DNA from: Amoebophrya sp. AT5.2
Lineage: Eukaryota > Sar > Dinophyceae > Syndiniales > Amoebophryaceae
Assembly (NCBI GenBank): GCA_005223375.1
Contig: RXOD01004439.1
Coordinates: forward strand, 1-22,300
Length of the DNA: 22,300 bases
Direction: 5' to 3'
Part shown: in pieces, positions 18,690 through 22,300 of the stretch
How positions within the stretch are numbered: position 1 is the stretch's first letter
Layout: each line of letters begins with the position of its first letter
Made by a program: the position numbers and the translations under genes
Notes under the pieces: generated by a model
What the model was told of the DNA's origin: nothing
The model's input: the letters and a program-made list of their open reading frames with translations, nothing else
Database searches by the model: none

Positions 18690-21600
18690 ATGGCTCCGAA
18701 AAGTTCTCTTTCTGGCGGTTCCAAATCGTCCATGTCTGCCGCGAAGGGACCGGCTCCGCCGGGGCAGCCGCTTTTTGGGCAGACGTTTGTGTTTACCGCG
18801 GCAATGGAAAACCTTGAGCGGTCAGTCGCAGAGGTCCGCGTAAAGACCCTCGGCGGCAAGGTCACCGGAAGCATCTCCGGGAAAACGACGTACCTTGTGG
18901 CGGGGTCCATTCTGGAGCACGCCGGAGCACCCGGACCAGGCGGCGCGCCCGCCCCGGACAGTGTAGAGCAGACCAGCAAGTACCGAAAGGCGCAGCAACT
19001 CATCGACGAGGGAAAAGGCATAAAAATACTTCGGGAGGAGGAGTTTGCGGAACTACTTCGGGTAGGCGACGAAGCAAGAGCAGCAGCTGGCTTCGGTGGA
19101 GTAGCAGCGGCAGCGCCAGGAGGTGTCGTGCTGGGAGCTTCAAACCCCGCTGGCCCGACAGTGGTTGCAGGTACGTGAGGAAGTTTTCGATAGACATAGA
19201 AGTTTCAGAACCCTTCCTTGTTCCTCGTAAGTATCGTGCTCGTGCAGGCGTACGAAACGAGAGAGCCGTAGGGCAATCTGTTATAAAAGCAAGCTCCTAT
19301 ATAAAACAAAAACTCTAAGTCTAACTCACTGAACACACGGCGATTTGCTCCAGGCGCCCCCTCCGCTTCCGCTTCTTTTTCACGACCCGGCAGCGCCGCC
19401 GCGGTCCCACTTGCTCCAGCGGCCGCCGTCGGTGAGCAGCTTCCCTGGGTGATAAAGTATGCCCCCAAATCCGTGGAGGAGCTCCAAGGCCACCAGACGC
19501 AGGTCAAGAAGCTCAGCACCTGGCTCCAGGACTGGGACAACGTCGTGCTTCGCGGCGAAAAGAAACCGGCTGGGAACTTTCGCGGGCAACCCGAGAACGT
19601 GAACGCCCGGGGCGCGCTGATCACCGGCCCGCCCGGGATCGGAAAGACGACGGCGGTGAAGCTCATCTGCGAGCAGTTCAAGGACACCCACGTGGCGCAG
19701 TGGTACAACGCCAGCGACAGCAGGAGCAAAAAAGTGATCGACCAGCTGTCGATGGGCATCGCACAAGTGGCGGGGGTCGACTGGGCGAACGGAGGAAAGC
19801 TGATCGGACAGAAAATGACGAAAAGAACCATCATCGTCATGGACGAAGCAGACGGTGCGCTATTTCAGCGTTGCAGCTGCAATACTTCCTCGGCCGCGTC
19901 TATAAAAACTAAAACATATAACATTCTGATTTTTTTGATTCATGTTGTAGCTTGTAACTTCAATTCCAAGTTCACGTAATACAATAGATACCGATCGCGG
20001 TGAAAAAATTCATCCCGCATTAAGCTAAAATCTCGCAGGTATGGGCGCTGGCGACCGTATGGGCACTGCCGCGCTCGCGCAACTCATCTCGAAGACCCAA
20101 AATCCCGTGATTTGCATCGCCAACGATAGCAGCAAGGAGACGAAAATGCGTACGTTGGGAACCAAGTGCTTCGACGTCAAATTTTCAAGACCAGTGAAAA
20201 CGCAAATCGCAAAGCGGCTCGCGTTTATTTGCGCGCAGGAGGGCATTCACGCAGAGGTCAATGCACTAGAAGCGCTCGCAGAGGCCTGCGGCAACGATTT
20301 GCGACAGTGCATCACCCAATGCCAATCGTTGGCGTGTCGTGGGGCGAAGACGATCGACGCTGGGAGCTTGACGTTCGAAAACGTCAAGGATAAGGTTCGG
20401 GAAATAGAAAAAGATTTGTCGATCGACGGTTTCGGGGCCGCGAGAAAGCTGCTCATGTCGAGCGAAAACCGAAAACTCAATTTGCACGAGAAGATGGACG
20501 CTTTCTTTGCGGATTACGACTTTGTTCCGCTTTTGGTACAGGAGAACTACGTCAAGTACTACGAAAACTCAAATCAGAAGAGCATGATCGTACTTAACTA
20601 CATTTATTGTTGTTTTGACGAGCACAAGCACGAGACTGCAATAAGTAGGCGAATTTATTTATACAAGTAAAGTACGCGAGGTTCGGAGCCCGCTATCACC
20701 CCCCTGACATACAAGTGAAGTTGCACTCGACCAGCGAGGACGTATTGTCCTGTCTCTAGCGACGTACTTACTTGGCCTCAACTACCTCTACCAATAAACA
20801 CGGCATCTCCATCTTCGTCTTCCGCTCCCTCAACAGGACGTCGCTTTCGCTGCCGACCTGATAGCAGCCGGCGACTACACTTCCAAGGTGCTCCGCAAGG
20901 AGAACGCGTGGTCTCTTCTGAATGATGTCGGTCTTTTGTCCTCCGTGTACCCTACGCAGAAGGTCAATGGGTTTCGCAACTTCCCCGACTTCCCTCAGTG
21001 GCTAGGGAAGAACTCCTCCGCGAACAAGAGCAAGCGCGTGGTAAAGGACCTCCACGAGGTGTTGTGGAAGAGAGCGTCGCTGACGCCGGACCAAATGGTC
21101 TGCAGCGGCTACAGTGAACTCCTGTACACGAAAATCATCAAAGCGCTGAAAGCCGGCAACATCACGGAGGCGGCGAAGCTGCTGGACGCGCATGGCCTCT
21201 CGCGGGATCACCTGATGGCGCAGCTGTCGGAGTGCCGGGCGCCATTTGATCTCCGTGACGAATACAAGCTGCTGGACAGCAGCGTGAAAAAAGAACTAGG
21301 AACGGAACTGAAAAAGACGTCGTACTGCTTTTATTTTCGATGAATGGAGGGTCGTCGGTTGGACTCACTTGGATTCATTTCGTTTTCGCGTAGATAGTGA
21401 CATATTTATTATTTCTGTACTGGCTTTTGGCTTTGATTTTCCTCGATCTTGATTTATTGTAGCTTGTGGCGCCACGACGGTGGACTTGTGAAAAATTTCG
21501 ATCGCGCTGAAGAAAAGTGGATGTAGAAGTAGATCAAAAAGTTAAAGTGTTTATTATGGCCTCTTGGTCCAACAGGTATGTAAACCAGCCGGCGCCAAGT

Positions 21601-21816
21601 GCAGCTGGCTTGAAACGAGCGAAGAAAGAGAAAAAAGAAAAGGTCGCGAAAAACGAAGATGATGCGCAAGAGGCTGATGAGGAGAGCGAGTCAGAGGACG
21701 AATCAGAACCGGACGAGAGCGCACAACTGGAAGATGCGATCAAGGCTACGGCAAAGGCGCGTGCAAAACCGAAAGCCAAAGGGAAAGCAGCTGCGAAGAA
21801 AAGACAAAAGCTATAG
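18690..21816 (+). CDS. RFC1: Replication factor C large subunit (RFC1), five exons
   Basis: RFC1 is the large subunit of the clamp loader that opens PCNA at primer-template junctions. The exons are 18690-19170, 19354-19854, 20039-20589, 20837-21321 and 21576-21816, giving 752 residues with every joint phase-consistent. Residues about 26-123 are a BRCT domain (LFGQTFVFTAAME, LGGKVTGSISGKTTYLVAG). The RFC1-type linker PWVIKYAPKSVEELQGHQ starts near 191. The Walker A motif GPPGIGKTT is at 252-260 and Walker B IIVMDEAD at 320-327, followed by G-MGAGDRMG. Sensor 1 lies in NPVICIAND. Exon 4 carries the C-terminal RFC1 domain (WSLL, FPQWLGKNSSANKSKRVVKDL). The C-terminus is acidic then Lys-rich. It is shorter than human (1148) or yeast (861) RFC1, lacking most of the region before the BRCT. 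ATG 18690 is the first in frame at a sensible distance from the BRCT. Confidence 0.95.
19171..19353 (+). other. RFC1 intron 1 (183 nt)
   Basis: The donor is GTACGT after G (phase 1), and the acceptor TTTGCTCCAG precedes GCGCC. The joint recreates a Gly codon. CAGG occurs at both junctions. Unspliced, a TGA follows within three codons. Confidence 0.9.
19855..20038 (+). other. RFC1 intron 2 (184 nt), splitting Walker B
   Basis: The donor is GTGCGC and the acceptor TCTCGCAG before GTATGG. The phase-1 joint gives DEAD-G-M, matching the RFC1 DEVDGM context. GGT occurs at both junctions. Confidence 0.92.
20590..20836 (+). other. RFC1 intron 3 (247 nt)
   Basis: The donor is GTACTT (phase 0), and the acceptor CTCAACAG precedes GACGTC (phase 0). 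The joint gives QKSMI-DVAFAADLIAAG, in the position of the human LMLLSRAADSICDGD helix. Confidence 0.88.
21322..21575 (+). other. RFC1 intron 4 (about 254 nt)
   Basis: The acceptor TCCAACAG precedes GTATGT. The donor is either GTACTG at 21322 or GTCGTA at 21319; both are phase 2 and change the protein by one Ser. GTACTG matches the donor type used elsewhere in the window. Confidence 0.8.
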
Positions 21817-22015
21817 GGCTATTGGTATGGCTAGAACAACAGCAACGCACGCAATTATAGCTGGGCCTGGGCGAGCCAACAAGCGCAAGCCATTGCAGTG
21901 GCGAGAAAGTGAATTTGAAGAAGCAGAAGTGGAGACATGACAGCGATAAGCGCACTAAAAACATTTCAGTCAGAGTCTGAACCTTTCTTTGTCTTCAAGT
22001 TTCAGAAAACAAACA

Positions 22016-22300
22016 ATGAATATGGCGCGGGCATGGGCATCAATTCAGGTCAAGTCAAGGTGGGTGAAGTAATGCAACCACAGGCATGGTTGGGGCAAAC
22101 CCACAAACTTAATTGTTGGTGTTGCGAAACAAAGCCAACTCAAAACCTCCATGCATGGGTATGCCTATGCTTTGTTGTGTTTGCAGAAAGAAAAAGAATA
22201 GAGATCAACATCTACATCACATCATGTTCACGATCGAAAACGAAGATTGCGAAAAAGTGGATGACGACTTACATGGGCGGACGCATGCACCTATACCGGT
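22016..22300 (+). CDS. Possible 5' end of another gene (3' partial)
   Basis: ATG at 22016 opens MNMARAWASIQVKS up to a GTGGGT donor at 22060 (phase 2). An acceptor TTGTGTTTGCAG ending at 22186 restores the frame, which then stays open to the window edge and includes an ATG at 22224 (MFTIENEDCEKVDDDLHG). Only about 50 codons are visible and no family is recognised. The start could equally be 22224. It lies 200 bases past the RFC1 stop. Confidence 0.3.

Noticed and set aside
20660..20720. tRNA-like GGTTCGGAGCC in RFC1 intron 3
   Set aside because: No cloverleaf could be drawn around it: no matching acceptor or anticodon arm.
21826..21940. Short frame starting at an ATG just after RFC1 (MARTTATHAIIAGPG...)
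   Set aside because: Only 38 codons, directly after the RFC1 stop; more likely 3' UTR.

Overview
This is nuclear DNA of a protist. Protein-coding genes are split by spliceosomal introns, are rich in Ala, Gly, Ser and charged low-complexity tracts, and all lie on the + strand. Phase-consistent GT-AG introns of about 60-255 nt can be placed between reading frames. The one-directional layout, the mixed GC, and a block at about 10140-10320 that resembles a motif I recall from dinoflagellate proteins suggest an alveolate on the dinoflagellate side (a compact syndinian- or perkinsid-like genome fits). That placement is inference. No bacterial-type operons, tRNAs, rRNAs, CRISPR arrays or complete transposons were recognised.

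Layout. (1) 2-4661: 3' part of a large unknown gene in two exons, ending in a leucine-rich-repeat-like region. (2) 5197-6192: an intronless gene whose conserved core resembles nicolin-1, a subunit of the tubulin polyglutamylase complex. (3) 7045-11969: a six-exon gene whose second and third exons join to give a Tpt1/KptA-like N-terminal lobe, followed by a very long disordered tail and a second short conserved block. (4) 12231-13136: fragments of a probable small multi-exon gene, poorly resolved. (5) 13665-15065 (possibly from 13419): an NTF2/SnoaL-like domain with a long basic, probably nuclear tail. (6) 15874-17823: an intronless 649-residue orphan with an N-terminal nuclear localisation-like motif. 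(7) 18690-21816: the large subunit of replication factor C (RFC1) in five exons, with BRCT, AAA+ and C-terminal RFC1 domains. (8) 22016-22300: possible 5' end of another gene running off the window.

The genes do not form an obvious pathway. Themes are DNA replication (RFC1), microtubule modification (nicolin-like), RNA-end biology (Tpt1-like) and nuclear proteins of unknown role. The main points for a second look are the Tpt1 N-lobe without its catalytic C-lobe, the unusual 5' splice sites (mostly GTAC or GTAT), and short direct repeats at several intron ends, with downstream exons that begin like a donor site.
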